This document shows positions 30,275 through 39,384 of a stretch of 64,000 nt of DNA, in pieces (position 1 is the stretch's first letter; each line of letters opens with the position of its first letter). The stretch is from Deltaproteobacteria bacterium. GTDB lineage: Bacteria; JAGRBM01; JAHCIT01. A program made the position numbers and the translations under genes. The notes beneath the pieces were generated by a model. The model saw only the letters and a program-made list of their open reading frames with translations, was not told where the DNA came from and searched no databases. The DNA is taken from positions 1 to 64,000 of the forward strand of contig JAHCIT010000009.1 in assembly GCA_026129095.1 (NCBI GenBank), written 5' to 3'.

Positions 30275-31418
30275 TTGTCATCCTCGCAAGGCGCGAACCC
30301 TTATATTCCACAAACCGCCCATCATCAATAGCGTCCCGGGCCTCCTTTAGCAGGGTTTGATAGAAGTGGAGGTTATGTAAGGCGAGCAGTCTTGGAGCCA
30401 GCATTTCGTCGGCCAGATAGAGATGCCGCAGGTAGGCCCGCGAGAAGTTCCGGCAAGCCTGACAGTCACATGTTTCATCAAGCGGACGGGGGTCGTTCCT
30501 GTACTGAAGGTTCTTGATCTTGACGACGCCCCCGCTGGTAAAGGCCTGCCCGTTACGGCCATTGCGGGTCGGGATCACGCAATCGAACATATCCACGCCC
30601 CGTTCGATGGAATTCAGGATATCTTCTGGACGGCCAATCCCCATCAAATACCGTGGCCGGGCCGGGTCCATTGCTTGTGCGGTCGCCTCCACAGTGTCCA
30701 GAAACTGCGTTGCCCCTTCACCGAGCCCAAGACCCCCGATGGCGAGACCATCAAACCGGCGGCCATCCAGTTCCATCCTGCCCAGAAGCTCCGCATGGGC
30801 CACCCGGCGTCTCGGATCAGCAGCGCCCTGCACTATCCCGAACAGGGCCAGATGCGGCTTTCGCCATGCTCTCAGTGAACGCTCCGCCCAGCGCGAAGTG
30901 CGAGCGATGGCCTGATCAAGCAGCTTTTCCGGAGCATCGTGAGGAGGACATTCGTCCAGGACCATCATGATGTCGGACCCCAGACGCTCTTGGATATCAA
31001 TGACACGTTCAGGGGTCAGTTGTCCGGTACTGCCATCCAGATGGGACTTGAACTCTACACCTGTGTCGTCGAGTTTTCTCAGACTTTCCAGCGAATAAAC
31101 CTGATACCCGCCAGAATCGGTCAGTATGGGCTTGCCCCATCCCATAAACCGGTGCAGGCCACCCAGTTCCTCAATCAGCTCCACACCCGGACGTAGAAAC
31201 AGGTGATATGTGTTTGACAGGATGATCTGCGCGCCCATGCCCGTGAGTTCATCGGGGGTGATTCCCTTGACAGTCCCTGCCGTCCCCACGGGCATGAATA
31301 CCGGAGTCTCCACTTCACCATGAAAAAGCCGCAAACGGCCGCGCCTGGCCAGGCCGACGGTCTTCGTCAGCTCGAAACCGGGCCGGAAGTTGTCAGGCGA
31401 TGAAACAGGCGTCGCCAT
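30258..31418 (-). CDS. tgt: Queuine tRNA-ribosyltransferase
   Basis: A 386-residue enzyme that exchanges guanine 34 of GUN-anticodon tRNAs for preQ1, a queuosine precursor. Motifs: LTDSGGYQVYSL (active-site Asp region), RNGRNGQAF and the zinc site CDCQACRNFSRAYLRH. ATG at 31418 is chosen on family length; the frame stays open to 31454. It overlaps queA by 26 bp and yajC by 17 bp. Confidence 0.95.
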   Translation of the reverse strand: MATPVSSPDNFRPGFELTKTVGLARRGRLRLFHGEVETPVFMPVGTAGTVKGITPDELTGMGAQIILSNTYHLFLRPGVELIEELGGLHRFMGWGKPILTDSGGYQVYSLESLRKLDDTGVEFKSHLDGSTGQLTPERVIDIQERLGSDIMMVLDECPPHDAPEKLLDQAIARTSRWAERSLRAWRKPHLALFGIVQGAADPRRRVAHAELLGRMELDGRRFDGLAIGGLGLGEGATQFLDTVEATAQAMDPARPRYLMGIGRPEDILNSIERGVDMFDCVIPTRNGRNGQAFTSGGVVKIKNLQYRNDPRPLDETCDCQACRNFSRAYLRHLYLADEMLAPRLLALHNLHFYQTLLKEARDAIDDGRFVEYKGSRLARMTSDSPD

Positions 31419-32427
31419 AGCTGTAAAACCTGTAACCCATTCCAACCGCCTCACGGTAGGCCTTGAGGATATTTTCCCGGCCCGCGAACGCCGCCACGAG
31501 CATCAGCAGACTGGATTGGGGCAGGTGGAAATTGGTAATGAGCCCGTCAATACAGCGAAACGTATAAGGTTCATGAATAAACAGCCGGGTGGACCCCGTG
31601 AGGGCTGGCGGTGTCACGCGCCATGCCGACTCCAGTGCCCGAGTCGTTGTGGTCCCAACGGCAATCACCCGTCTGTTTTCTGATCTCGCCTGCACAATCG
31701 CCCTAGCTGTTTCAGCAGGGATTTCATAGGTTTCCGACTCCAGCACACCCTGCTCAAGCACTTCATTGCGGACCGGCTGGAAGGTGCCCCAGCCCACGGC
31801 CAGATCAAGAAACCGTATAACGACATTCTCCCTGCGAATCCGGTCCAGAAGCTCTGGAGTAAAGTGAAGCCCCGCGGTGGGCGCGGCCACAGACCTGGCC
31901 TGCCCTGCGTAGACTGTTTGATACCGTTCCCGATCCATCGGCTCCGCCTTACGTTTAAAATACGGCGGGATCGGCATCTCCCCCACGCGGGAAAACCACT
32001 CGTCAGCAGTCAGTCCGGTGTCCGGAGTCAGCTTTACCAGCAGATGTTCTCCCAAACGTTCCCCAACCGACACGGTTGCCTGCGGCAGAATGAGGGGTTC
32101 GCCCGGTTTCAGCTTTGTCGTTGGCTTGGCCCGGACCTTCCATATGCCCGGCGCATGTTCTTCCAGAAACAGCAACTCGACGCCGCCGCCCGTGGCCCGC
32201 TTTCCCCGGACCCGTGCCTGGCGAACTTTCGTACGATTCAGGACCAGCACATCGCCCGGCCTGAGAAGGGCCGGCAGATCCCGGAATACCCGGTGCTGCA
32301 GCGCGCCAGTCTGCCTGTCGATTACCAGCAGGCGCGATTCGTCCCGCTGGGCCGCCGGATACCGGGCGATCTGGCCCTCCGGCAGGTCAAAATCGAAATC
32401 CTCAAGTTTCGGGACAGATTCAGTCAC
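31393..32427 (-). CDS. queA: S-adenosylmethionine:tRNA ribosyltransferase-isomerase
   Basis: A 344-residue enzyme that adds the epoxycyclopentanediol group from SAM to preQ1-tRNA, the next queuosine step after Tgt. Recognised by FDFDLPEGQIARYPA, LNRTKVRQARVRG, AGLHFTPELLDRI, GWGTFQPVR and the C-terminal TNFHLPQSSLLMLVAAF. GTG at 32427 is preferred; a TTG lies six codons upstream. It overlaps the SpoIID-domain gene by 8 bp. Confidence 0.95.
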   Translation of the reverse strand: MTESVPKLEDFDFDLPEGQIARYPAAQRDESRLLVIDRQTGALQHRVFRDLPALLRPGDVLVLNRTKVRQARVRGKRATGGGVELLFLEEHAPGIWKVRAKPTTKLKPGEPLILPQATVSVGERLGEHLLVKLTPDTGLTADEWFSRVGEMPIPPYFKRKAEPMDRERYQTVYAGQARSVAAPTAGLHFTPELLDRIRRENVVIRFLDLAVGWGTFQPVRNEVLEQGVLESETYEIPAETARAIVQARSENRRVIAVGTTTTRALESAWRVTPPALTGSTRLFIHEPYTFRCIDGLITNFHLPQSSLLMLVAAFAGRENILKAYREAVGMGYRFYSYGDACFIA

Positions 32428-33541
32428 GCTCGATCCGCACGCCAAGGTAGTAAAAGCCGAGAATGGCAGGGTAATCCCGTCCCTCTAGAGCCATCCCCTG
32501 TGCCCCCCACTGGCAGAGGCCCACTCCATGCCCGTAGCCGGACCCGATAAAATCCACTTTTCCGCCGATCATATCTGCACGGCAGCGCAGGCTCCGAAGC
32601 ACTGTAGTCCCGGCGGCCGAACGAAACTTTGGCGCATCCACTTTCTCCGTCCCGGCATCCGTCGTAAGGACAAACTCGCGGGCCCGCTTCGATGAAGTTT
32701 TCGCGCCCACCTTGATTGCCATCAATTGGCTGCCCTTCGCTCCTGCCTGCGCAGCGGCGGCCATGACCGTTTCTGTCTCTACCTTCGCAGACCACAAATA
32801 CTCCGGAGCTTCCCGGCAGAATTCACATTCCACGCTCCGTAAATAAGGTGTATCGCGCCCCCACAAGGCAGAACCGGATTCGGTCATTCCACCACAACAG
32901 GAGTGAAAAACCGTTTCCGCTATTTTCCCGTCATGGGAGAGCCACTGGCCACTGGTTTCAGCAACCGCCCTGGTGATATTTGCATGATCGCAAACGCCAC
33001 CGTACGCCTTGTCCTGCGGGCCTGCGACAAAATCATAGTCCGCGTTCCGGCTCCGCCGCCCGCGGCGCAGCCGCTCCATTGCATAAGAACGTGCACACAC
33101 TGCCTGAGCCTGATGAGCCGCACTCTCCCACGAGGCATAGGTCTCGGCCATCACCACGCCCGGCAGATAATCTTCCATCTGGAGCGTCTCCAGCAGCCGA
33201 ATCAGGTCGCCCTCAGCCTTCAGTACCAGTTCGCCAGCATACCGGCTTCCGCCGATCAGGATTTCAGGATTTACAGAGGCGGAACTCCCCAGTTTCTTGC
33301 CGTCGGCAACGATGGCTCCGCCCGATGCGGATACTGTTACCGGGCCGGTGCCAAACTCCCGTCGCCCAATCCGGAGAGGGAACCCGCGCAAGGTGACCGG
33401 CCCCCTGCCTTCGTGGATAAGTATTGTCACACGGGGCCCGCTGGACGCTGTTGCCCTGCGACGCCAGGCAAACGCGGCCGTGGCAGTAACCGCAACCGCG
33501 CTTCGGACAAAGACCCTGCGAAAGATATTCCGGCTGCCCAT
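32420..33541 (-). CDS. SpoIID/LytB-domain protein
   Basis: A 373-residue exported protein; residues 1-32 are basic then hydrophobic with ATA at the probable cleavage site. Residues about 110-370 match the SpoIID domain: MEDYLPGVVMAE, QAQAVCARSYAM, FHSCCGGMTES and C-terminal SGYGHGVGLCQWGAQGMA. SpoIID cuts denuded peptidoglycan glycan strands; diderm members probably act on septal or other wall. Whether catalytic residues are all kept cannot be judged by eye. ATG at 33541 fits the signal peptide, 4 bp after the CaiB-type gene. Confidence 0.85.
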   Translation of the reverse strand: MGSRNIFRRVFVRSAVAVTATAAFAWRRRATASSGPRVTILIHEGRGPVTLRGFPLRIGRREFGTGPVTVSASGGAIVADGKKLGSSASVNPEILIGGSRYAGELVLKAEGDLIRLLETLQMEDYLPGVVMAETYASWESAAHQAQAVCARSYAMERLRRGRRSRNADYDFVAGPQDKAYGGVCDHANITRAVAETSGQWLSHDGKIAETVFHSCCGGMTESGSALWGRDTPYLRSVECEFCREAPEYLWSAKVETETVMAAAAQAGAKGSQLMAIKVGAKTSSKRAREFVLTTDAGTEKVDAPKFRSAAGTTVLRSLRCRADMIGGKVDFIGSGYGHGVGLCQWGAQGMALEGRDYPAILGFYYLGVRIERD

Positions 33542-33545
33542 CGGC

Positions 33546-34733
33546 CTAGATTGCGCCTTCACCGCGTAGCCGGTCCACGTCGGTCTTGCCATAACCAAGT
33601 CCGGTCAGCACCGCGACGGTGTGCTCACCAAGCCCTGGTGCCGGGCGCTGATGCGTTGCCGGGGTTTCCGAAAGCTGGAACCCAAGTGCCGGATGCCGGA
33701 GCGGCTCACCCGCCGAATTAGGTGCTGTATAAACCATTCTGCTCGCAGCGATCTGGGGGTCTTCACCCGACTCCTTCACTGACTGGACCGGTCCAAAGCA
33801 GATATCTTCATCCTCCAGGAGTCCGAGCCAGTGCGCGGACGGCTTCGAAAGGAAAAGCTCGGTCACTTCCTTCTTCAGTTTTTCATTGACGGGCAGCTCT
33901 TCGGAAAGGTGGACAGCAATCCACTCTGGATGCCCTACGCGATTGCAGAAGTTTTCCCAGAACTTCGCTTCCAACGCGCCCAGCGTCACATACCGGCCGT
34001 CACCGCAACGGTACACACCATAGCAGGCATAGCGGCCCGTCAGGTTTGTATCCCCACGGTGAATCTCCTGGCCGGGACGATCCATCTGCTCGGCCCAATG
34101 AAGCAGATTGAGGGAAAACGATGCCTGCATCATCCCGACGTCAACGAACTGGCCCTTGCCGGTCCGGTCACGGGCCCGGAGGGCTGCCAGTATCCCCACG
34201 ACCCCTTGCAGAGCGCCTCCTGCCAGATCGGCGACCTGTGTGCCAATAAGGGATGGCGTCCCGTCCTTCGGGCCGGTCATGTCGATAATCCCCGCATAGC
34301 CCAGATAGTTGAGGTCATGTCCAGGGCGGTTGCGATAGGGGCCTTCCTGGCCATAACCGGTAATGGCGCAATAGATGATCTTCGGATTCAGGGCCCGAAG
34401 CGTTTCATATCCCACGCCCAGGCGATCCATGACGCCGGGGCGAAAACTTTCCAGAACGACATCGGCGTCTGCACAAAGCTTCTTCAGTATCTCCCGGCCG
34501 GCTGACGTCTTCAGGTTGAGCGTCATTGACCGCTTGTTGCGATTAAGGATTTCAAACGAGGTGCGTAACTTTCCACCCTTCTTGAACCCCTGGTAGCGGG
34601 AATAGTCTCCCGTACCCGGTTCTTCGATCTTGATGACATCAGCCCCCAGATCAGCAAGCACCATCGAACAGTACGGTCCTGGCAGAAGCCGGGACAAATC
34701 AATGACTTTCAGTCCTTCAAGCGCGTTGGACAT
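33546..34733 (-). CDS. CaiB/BaiF-type CoA-transferase (class III)
   Basis: A 395-residue class III CoA-transferase or alpha-methylacyl-CoA racemase relative. Seen: LKVIDLSRLLPGPYCSMVLADLGADVIKIE at the N-terminus (split here only for recognition), LNRNKRSMTLNLK, and GHDLNYLG, whose Asp is the expected catalytic residue. The exact acyl-CoA cannot be inferred. It lies 4 bp after a class I CoA-transferase gene, suggesting both handle related acyl-CoA compounds. Confidence 0.88.
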   Translation of the reverse strand: MSNALEGLKVIDLSRLLPGPYCSMVLADLGADVIKIEEPGTGDYSRYQGFKKGGKLRTSFEILNRNKRSMTLNLKTSAGREILKKLCADADVVLESFRPGVMDRLGVGYETLRALNPKIIYCAITGYGQEGPYRNRPGHDLNYLGYAGIIDMTGPKDGTPSLIGTQVADLAGGALQGVVGILAALRARDRTGKGQFVDVGMMQASFSLNLLHWAEQMDRPGQEIHRGDTNLTGRYACYGVYRCGDGRYVTLGALEAKFWENFCNRVGHPEWIAVHLSEELPVNEKLKKEVTELFLSKPSAHWLGLLEDEDICFGPVQSVKESGEDPQIAASRMVYTAPNSAGEPLRHPALGFQLSETPATHQRPAPGLGEHTVAVLTGLGYGKTDVDRLRGEGAI

Positions 34734-34737
34734 CCCC

Positions 34738-36498
34738 TTATTTCTCCCTAAAGAGCCCCCGGGGATCGAACAGCCTGAGCAGCGCGATCTCCTCCGTAGT
34801 GGCCGGTTCCAGCTCCCTCAGTTCGGGATGCCGTTTCAGTGTCCAGCCGAAGGACGGCTCGATATCGGCGGCAATATCAGCGCCCCTGGCTACACCCCAG
34901 AGCGCCAGTTCTCCATCCAGTTTCTTCAGCACGGCCTTATCGGTTGCCACATATTCCACGCGGCGGCCGGGGCTCGTGACGTACGGAAGTTCCTTCACAA
35001 ACCGGTTTTTGGCCAGCACTGTCACGACTACGGTAGCTTCCGCGCCGCTTGCAACGTCGTTTGCGCCGCCTGAACCGGTCAGCACGGCACCGTCAGCAAG
35101 CCGCGTCGAGTTCAGGTTACCGGCAGGATCAATCTGGGCAGCGGCCAGTGCACCAAGGCATTTCGATCCGCGTCCGGAGACCATCGTCCCGAGAATGTCC
35201 AGTATTCCACCTGTCAACGTGCAGGTGGGTGCATTACGGAAGTTGAACAGGAACGGGTCGGCCGGTCTCGGTGTGAAGCCGAAATATCCGAGTTCGGCCA
35301 TCAGGCTGACAGCGCCGCCATCCTGCCGGATAAAATACTCGGCAAGCCATGCGGCCAGGTTTGACGGCCCTACCCCGGCGAGAATGCTCTGATACCCTTC
35401 CGTGCGGATCAGGTCGCGCATAATCCGGGCACCGAACACGATGCCCTTTTCGGCTGGAGTAATCCCCTCTGATGGCGCCTTAAGCTCCGGGAGCCGGGCG
35501 TCGATCTCCGGTTTCCAGCTATCGGGCCGGGTATTTGTATAAATATAGTCGATCCGCTCACGCCCCAGCTTTTCCTGATAATCAGCGGGAGACTTGATTC
35601 CGTAAACCCACTTTTCGATCCATTCGTCGTAAACATCACGCCCCTTGCGGGCGGCAAGACGTGTTTCTTCCAGAAAAGGGTAATCGTCAGCGTACCCTCG
35701 TCCACCCGGATATCCGTGGCTCGGCATGCCTTTCGGATGGCAGCCCAGCGGGAAATCGACCACCGCCAGCACCTTGTGGGCTGGAATAAATACGTGGTCG
35801 CTGTAACGCCGGATTTCTTCGGTCGGGACGATCTTTTCCGCCCCCACGATGACGCCCTTGCTGGCTGCCTGTGCCCCCCACGGTCCTTCGCCCAGGGGAA
35901 AAGAAAGAATGACATTCCCGGCTGCATCGGCGGCAATGGCCTGAACGAAGGATATTTCCGGTACCAGCGCCGGGATCAGGGTGATTTTCTCGCCGGGACG
36001 ATCCGGGTCTTCAATCACCCGGACACCGGTATTTTTCTCCATCGAACTTCCGGCGATCGACCGGGTAACGGTATGCGAGAGCCCTTGCGCTCCCGCCCAT
36101 AGGCGCTGGCTGTAGCTCAGCAGGGACCAGTGTTCGATTTCGATACTGTGTTTTTTTATGGCTTCACGGGCGATGGGGTTTGGGCCCGGAACAGGATAGG
36201 TATCCCCTACGAATGTCGTAACCAGCTTCCGGTACAACCCCGCATCGAGCGAGGCGATCGCCGTGTCGCTGACCGATGCCTGCAGCATCGTAAAATCCGG
36301 TTTCCGGCCCCGGAACACCCGGGCGACCGCGTTCATGAGCTGAAAGCCCCGGCCGTGGCCAGCCATGAAGTGCAGTGACGCTCCCGGCTCGACGAAGCGC
36401 TGAACGGCTTCCTCTGCGGTCATCAGCTTGCTGGCTCCCGCTTGCGCCGGAATAGTGAACCGTGACGCCAGCAGCGACTTGTATTCCATGAAATTCAT
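34738..36498 (-). CDS. Class I CoA-transferase, fused alpha and beta domains
   Basis: A 586-residue protein containing two CoA-transferase halves: residues about 25-300 (with FMAGHGRGFQLMNAV and SFVQAIAADAAGNVILSFP) and about 350-560 (with AELGYFGFTPRPADPF, whose Glu sits where the catalytic glutamate is expected, and ASGAEATVVVT). Glutaconate-, 3-oxoacid- and acetate CoA-transferases share this layout; the substrate is not clear. It opens the minus-strand operon that continues into CaiB, SpoIID, queuosine and Sec genes. GGAG precedes the ATG; a second ATG is three codons in. Confidence 0.83.
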   Translation of the reverse strand: MNFMEYKSLLASRFTIPAQAGASKLMTAEEAVQRFVEPGASLHFMAGHGRGFQLMNAVARVFRGRKPDFTMLQASVSDTAIASLDAGLYRKLVTTFVGDTYPVPGPNPIAREAIKKHSIEIEHWSLLSYSQRLWAGAQGLSHTVTRSIAGSSMEKNTGVRVIEDPDRPGEKITLIPALVPEISFVQAIAADAAGNVILSFPLGEGPWGAQAASKGVIVGAEKIVPTEEIRRYSDHVFIPAHKVLAVVDFPLGCHPKGMPSHGYPGGRGYADDYPFLEETRLAARKGRDVYDEWIEKWVYGIKSPADYQEKLGRERIDYIYTNTRPDSWKPEIDARLPELKAPSEGITPAEKGIVFGARIMRDLIRTEGYQSILAGVGPSNLAAWLAEYFIRQDGGAVSLMAELGYFGFTPRPADPFLFNFRNAPTCTLTGGILDILGTMVSGRGSKCLGALAAAQIDPAGNLNSTRLADGAVLTGSGGANDVASGAEATVVVTVLAKNRFVKELPYVTSPGRRVEYVATDKAVLKKLDGELALWGVARGADIAADIEPSFGWTLKRHPELRELEPATTEEIALLRLFDPRGLFREK

Positions 36499-36525
36499 TA
36501 ACTCCGGGGCCGGTGCCTATAGCCG

Positions 36526-36554
36526 TTTACCCCATGCCTTTCGCGGGGTATAGT
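36526..36554 (+). promoter_or_regulatory. Candidate promoter of the START-like lipoprotein gene
   Basis: TTTACC (36526-36531), a 17-nt spacer and TATAGT (36549-36554). The -10 matches five of six consensus bases. Start near 36561 would give a 47-nt leader before ATG 36608. Confidence 0.5.
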
Positions 36555-36607
36555 TGCGCGAACCGGATTTGACAGGCAAGGCAGGAACCAGAGCACTTGG
36601 CTCCATT

Positions 36608-37327
36608 ATGGGCATTTCCCGAATAAAAGAACGACTGTTCCCGCTCGCGGCAGGCATCGCGGTCGTGCTGGTGCTTGGCGCCTGCGGCGCCAAGACGCTC
36701 CCAAAAGACCTTTCGGATACCAACCGGTACGCGCAGCTTCGCCAGTCTCTCGCCAAGGGAGAAAAATACATCGTCCTGACCGAGGTGGAAGGGACCAATG
36801 TCAAGCATGGGAAGATCATTGGAGTTGTCGATGCGCCCATAGACCTCGTGTGGGCGGTAACAACCGATTACCGGAACCTCTCGAAGATCATGCCGGTGCT
36901 GGAGGACGTCCAGCTCACCGAAGCCAAAGGCCGGACGGTAGTGTACCAGATGAGGTTTGGCCTTACCGGCGTGCCGCTCAAATACAACGTCACGTCATCG
37001 TTCGTGCACTTTCCGGAAGCCTACCGCGTCGAGTGGACCTACATACGCGGAGATATCCGGAACACCTATGGAAGTTACTCGATGCGGCCGTTCGGGACCG
37101 ACCGGACGGAAGTCACCTTATCGATGCTGATGGACCTGTCCGGAACCGCAGTTGGGCCGTTTGCACAGACTGGCGCCGGCGTCGTGCTCCCGATGATGGC
37201 CGATCGCTTGCGGGAACTGGTAAAGTCAGATGTATACAAGCAGGGACCTCCGCCCCTGCCTGAATATGCCCGGAGGTCGAGCGCACCTCCGACCCCGATC
37301 GACATGCGATTCGCTGAATTTGACTGA
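36608..37327 (+). CDS. START/SRPBCC-like lipoprotein
   Basis: A 239-residue predicted lipoprotein with lipobox LGAC at about residues 23-26. The mature part matches SRPBCC/polyketide-cyclase-like folds: IIGVVDAPIDLVWAVTTDYRNLSKIMPVLEDV is the characteristic first segment (helix-grip start), followed by long antiparallel strands and a C-terminal helix. Such folds bind hydrophobic ligands, so a lipid-binding envelope role is possible but unproven. ATG at 36608 puts the lipobox at normal distance. It precedes the MshEN-like gene by 32 bp. Confidence 0.7.
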   Translation: MGISRIKERLFPLAAGIAVVLVLGACGAKTLPKDLSDTNRYAQLRQSLAKGEKYIVLTEVEGTNVKHGKIIGVVDAPIDLVWAVTTDYRNLSKIMPVLEDVQLTEAKGRTVVYQMRFGLTGVPLKYNVTSSFVHFPEAYRVEWTYIRGDIRNTYGSYSMRPFGTDRTEVTLSMLMDLSGTAVGPFAQTGAGVVLPMMADRLRELVKSDVYKQGPPPLPEYARRSSAPPTPIDMRFAEFD

Positions 37328-37359
37328 AATTTACCCGGAGCCCCGACGAGGAAACAAGC

Positions 37360-38136
37360 TTGCCAGCCGTAAGAAAAAAACTGGGTGAAATACTTATTAG
37401 CATGCAGGCCCTCACGGCCGACAAACTGGCCAAGGCGCTGGAAATGCAAAAGATCGGTCGGCAACCGATCGGCACGATCCTGATCCGGCGCGGCTTCTGC
37501 AAAAAAGCCGATGTGCTGACCGCCGTCGGCATGCAGATGGGATTGGAACCCGTAGACCTCGAGAATTTCATCCCGCCGCATAACGTTGCCGCATTCATTG
37601 ATTCACGGACCTGTGAGACCAATGGATGCATGATCGCGGAAATCGACGAAACAACCCGTCCCAAGAAAACCATCACATTCGCAGTTACCCACCTGACCGA
37701 TATGGCCATGGTGGATACGCTGGCCCGCAAACTGAATGCCGTGATCCGGCAGAAGGCTGCCCTTCATCACCAGATCGAGGAAGCGATCAAGAAGGTCTAC
37801 TACGCCCAGGATTTCGGTTACGACCTGTCATTTCATGAGAATTCCGGCGGTTTCCGGCATGTAAAAACAGCAGAAAAGGCACATGCCGGGCCGCCAGTGA
37901 TGGCGGCCTCACCGGCGCCTGATCCCAACGCCATGTCCCACCCTTTTGACGACGAACAGGCCCTTTCGTTCCGGCGGCCACGGGCTGCGGATACCGACAA
38001 GGAAATCGATGCCCTGCGCGAGCAGGTCAATACCCTTCAGATGCACCTCAACACCGTGATCCGTATTCTTGCCAAAAAGGGCCAGATTACACGCGAGGAA
38101 TTCGCGGCCGAGCTGGCCAAACTCTCCGGGCGATAA
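37360..38136 (+). CDS. Stand-alone MshEN (GspE N-terminal)-like protein
   Basis: A 258-residue protein. Residues about 5-145 match the N-terminal domain of type II secretion/type IV pilus ATPases (KLGEILISMQALTADKLAKAL, QPIGTILIRRGFCKKADVL), but no ATPase domain follows. Instead there is a Pro/Ala-rich linker and a C-terminal coiled coil (about 212-258). MshEN domains of this kind can bind cyclic di-GMP; the binding residues cannot be confirmed by eye. Start is TTG at 37360 with GAGGAAA upstream. No pilus gene is nearby. Confidence 0.7.
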   Translation: MPAVRKKLGEILISMQALTADKLAKALEMQKIGRQPIGTILIRRGFCKKADVLTAVGMQMGLEPVDLENFIPPHNVAAFIDSRTCETNGCMIAEIDETTRPKKTITFAVTHLTDMAMVDTLARKLNAVIRQKAALHHQIEEAIKKVYYAQDFGYDLSFHENSGGFRHVKTAEKAHAGPPVMAASPAPDPNAMSHPFDDEQALSFRRPRAADTDKEIDALREQVNTLQMHLNTVIRILAKKGQITREEFAAELAKLSGR

Positions 38137-38155
38137 TCACCGGCTTCCCCTTGCC

Positions 38156-38184
38156 TTGCGCCCGACAGGCCGCACCTTTAGACT
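38156..38184 (+). promoter_or_regulatory. Candidate promoter of mnmA-rnc-era-der
   Basis: TTGCGC (38156-38161), a 17-nt spacer and TAGACT (38179-38184). The transcript would begin near 38191, at a hairpin (GCCCTG, loop ACTGG, CAGGGC; 38191-38207) that would cap the mRNA 5' end. Confidence 0.45.
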
Positions 38185-38241
38185 CGCCACGCCCTGACTG
38201 GCAGGGCCAAACTGGAGCCTGCAGGTACACGCAGCTAGCAC

Positions 38242-39384
38242 ATGTCCCGCATACTGATCGCCATGTCCGGAGGCGTTGATTCCTCCGTAGCCGCCGCGCT
38301 GTTAAAGCGTGCGGGGCACGATGTCGTGGGTGTCACCATGCGCCTCACGGACACCAGCCCCACCCTGGTTCGGGGCGCCCATAGTTGCTGTGCTCCGGAA
38401 GATATCGAGGACGCCCGCCGGGTGGCCGATGCCATTGGAATCCCTTTTTTTGTGGTGAACTACCGTGAACGGTTCCGCGAGCAGGTCATCGACTATTTCG
38501 TCGATTCCTACGCCCGGGGGGAAACGCCCAATCCGTGCGCCAAGTGCAATGAGTACGTGAAGTTCGATGCATTGTGGGATCATGCCATGAAGCTCGGCTG
38601 CGAGATGCTTGCAACCGGACATTATGCCCGGATTACGCCGGATGGGCGGCTTGCCCGCGGCCATGATGCAGACAAGGACCAGAGCTACTTTCTTTTCACC
38701 CTGACCGCGGAGCAGATCGCCCGGACCCTGTTCCCGGTGGGTACACTGGCCAAGACCGAAGTCCGCCGGCTGGCTGCCGAGATGAATCTTCCCGTGGCGG
38801 TAAAGCCAGACTCCCAGGAAGTCTGTTTTGTTCCAGCCAACGATACACGTGGCTTTGTGTCGGATGAGCTACGGAAGAAGGCATCCTTGCTCGGGAAAGG
38901 CACCATCGAAACTGCCGATGGCCGCGTGATAGGTCATCATGACGGCATTCACCAGTTCACTGTCGGACAGCGCCGGGGGCTCGGAGTTTCCGGCACGGGC
39001 GATCCGGTGTTCGTGATCCGGATCGACCCGGAACTGAACCGCATCATCGTTGGAGATGACAGGGAAACCTACTCCCCGGACGCCTTGGTCCGGCTGTCGC
39101 GTCCGGATTTTTTCGAGCCCGGCTCGGAGTTCACCGCAAGTGTCCAGATTCGTCACCGCCACCACCCTGCAACTGCCCGTATCCAGGTTCATATGGATGC
39201 TAGCCATGCAACCGTATGGTTCGATGAGCCCCAGCGTGCCGTGACGCCGGGGCAGGCGGCGGTATTTTATGATGGCGACACTGTCATTGGCGGTGGCTGG
39301 ATCCAGAGGGCTCGTGCGATGGGTGCCCCTATTGGGCGCACGGAGCTCCGGCCGGCCGCTCTCCCACGGGACATTCATTCCTGA
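38242..39384 (+). CDS. mnmA: tRNA-specific 2-thiouridylase
   Basis: A 380-residue PP-loop enzyme that installs the 2-thio group on U34 of Glu, Gln and Lys tRNAs. The PP-loop AMSGGVDSSVAAAL is at the N-terminus, the two catalytic Cys are in NPCAKCNEYVKF and SQEVCFVP, and HHDGIHQFTVGQRRGLG is typical. Its stop overlaps the rnc ATG. Confidence 0.95.
   Translation: MSRILIAMSGGVDSSVAAALLKRAGHDVVGVTMRLTDTSPTLVRGAHSCCAPEDIEDARRVADAIGIPFFVVNYRERFREQVIDYFVDSYARGETPNPCAKCNEYVKFDALWDHAMKLGCEMLATGHYARITPDGRLARGHDADKDQSYFLFTLTAEQIARTLFPVGTLAKTEVRRLAAEMNLPVAVKPDSQEVCFVPANDTRGFVSDELRKKASLLGKGTIETADGRVIGHHDGIHQFTVGQRRGLGVSGTGDPVFVIRIDPELNRIIVGDDRETYSPDALVRLSRPDFFEPGSEFTASVQIRHRHHPATARIQVHMDASHATVWFDEPQRAVTPGQAAVFYDGDTVIGGGWIQRARAMGAPIGRTELRPAALPRDIHS

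Noticed and set aside
36568-36600. TTGACA near 36569 as a promoter for the START-like gene
   Set aside because: No -10 box at 16-18 nt; the TTTACC/TATAGT pair upstream fits better.
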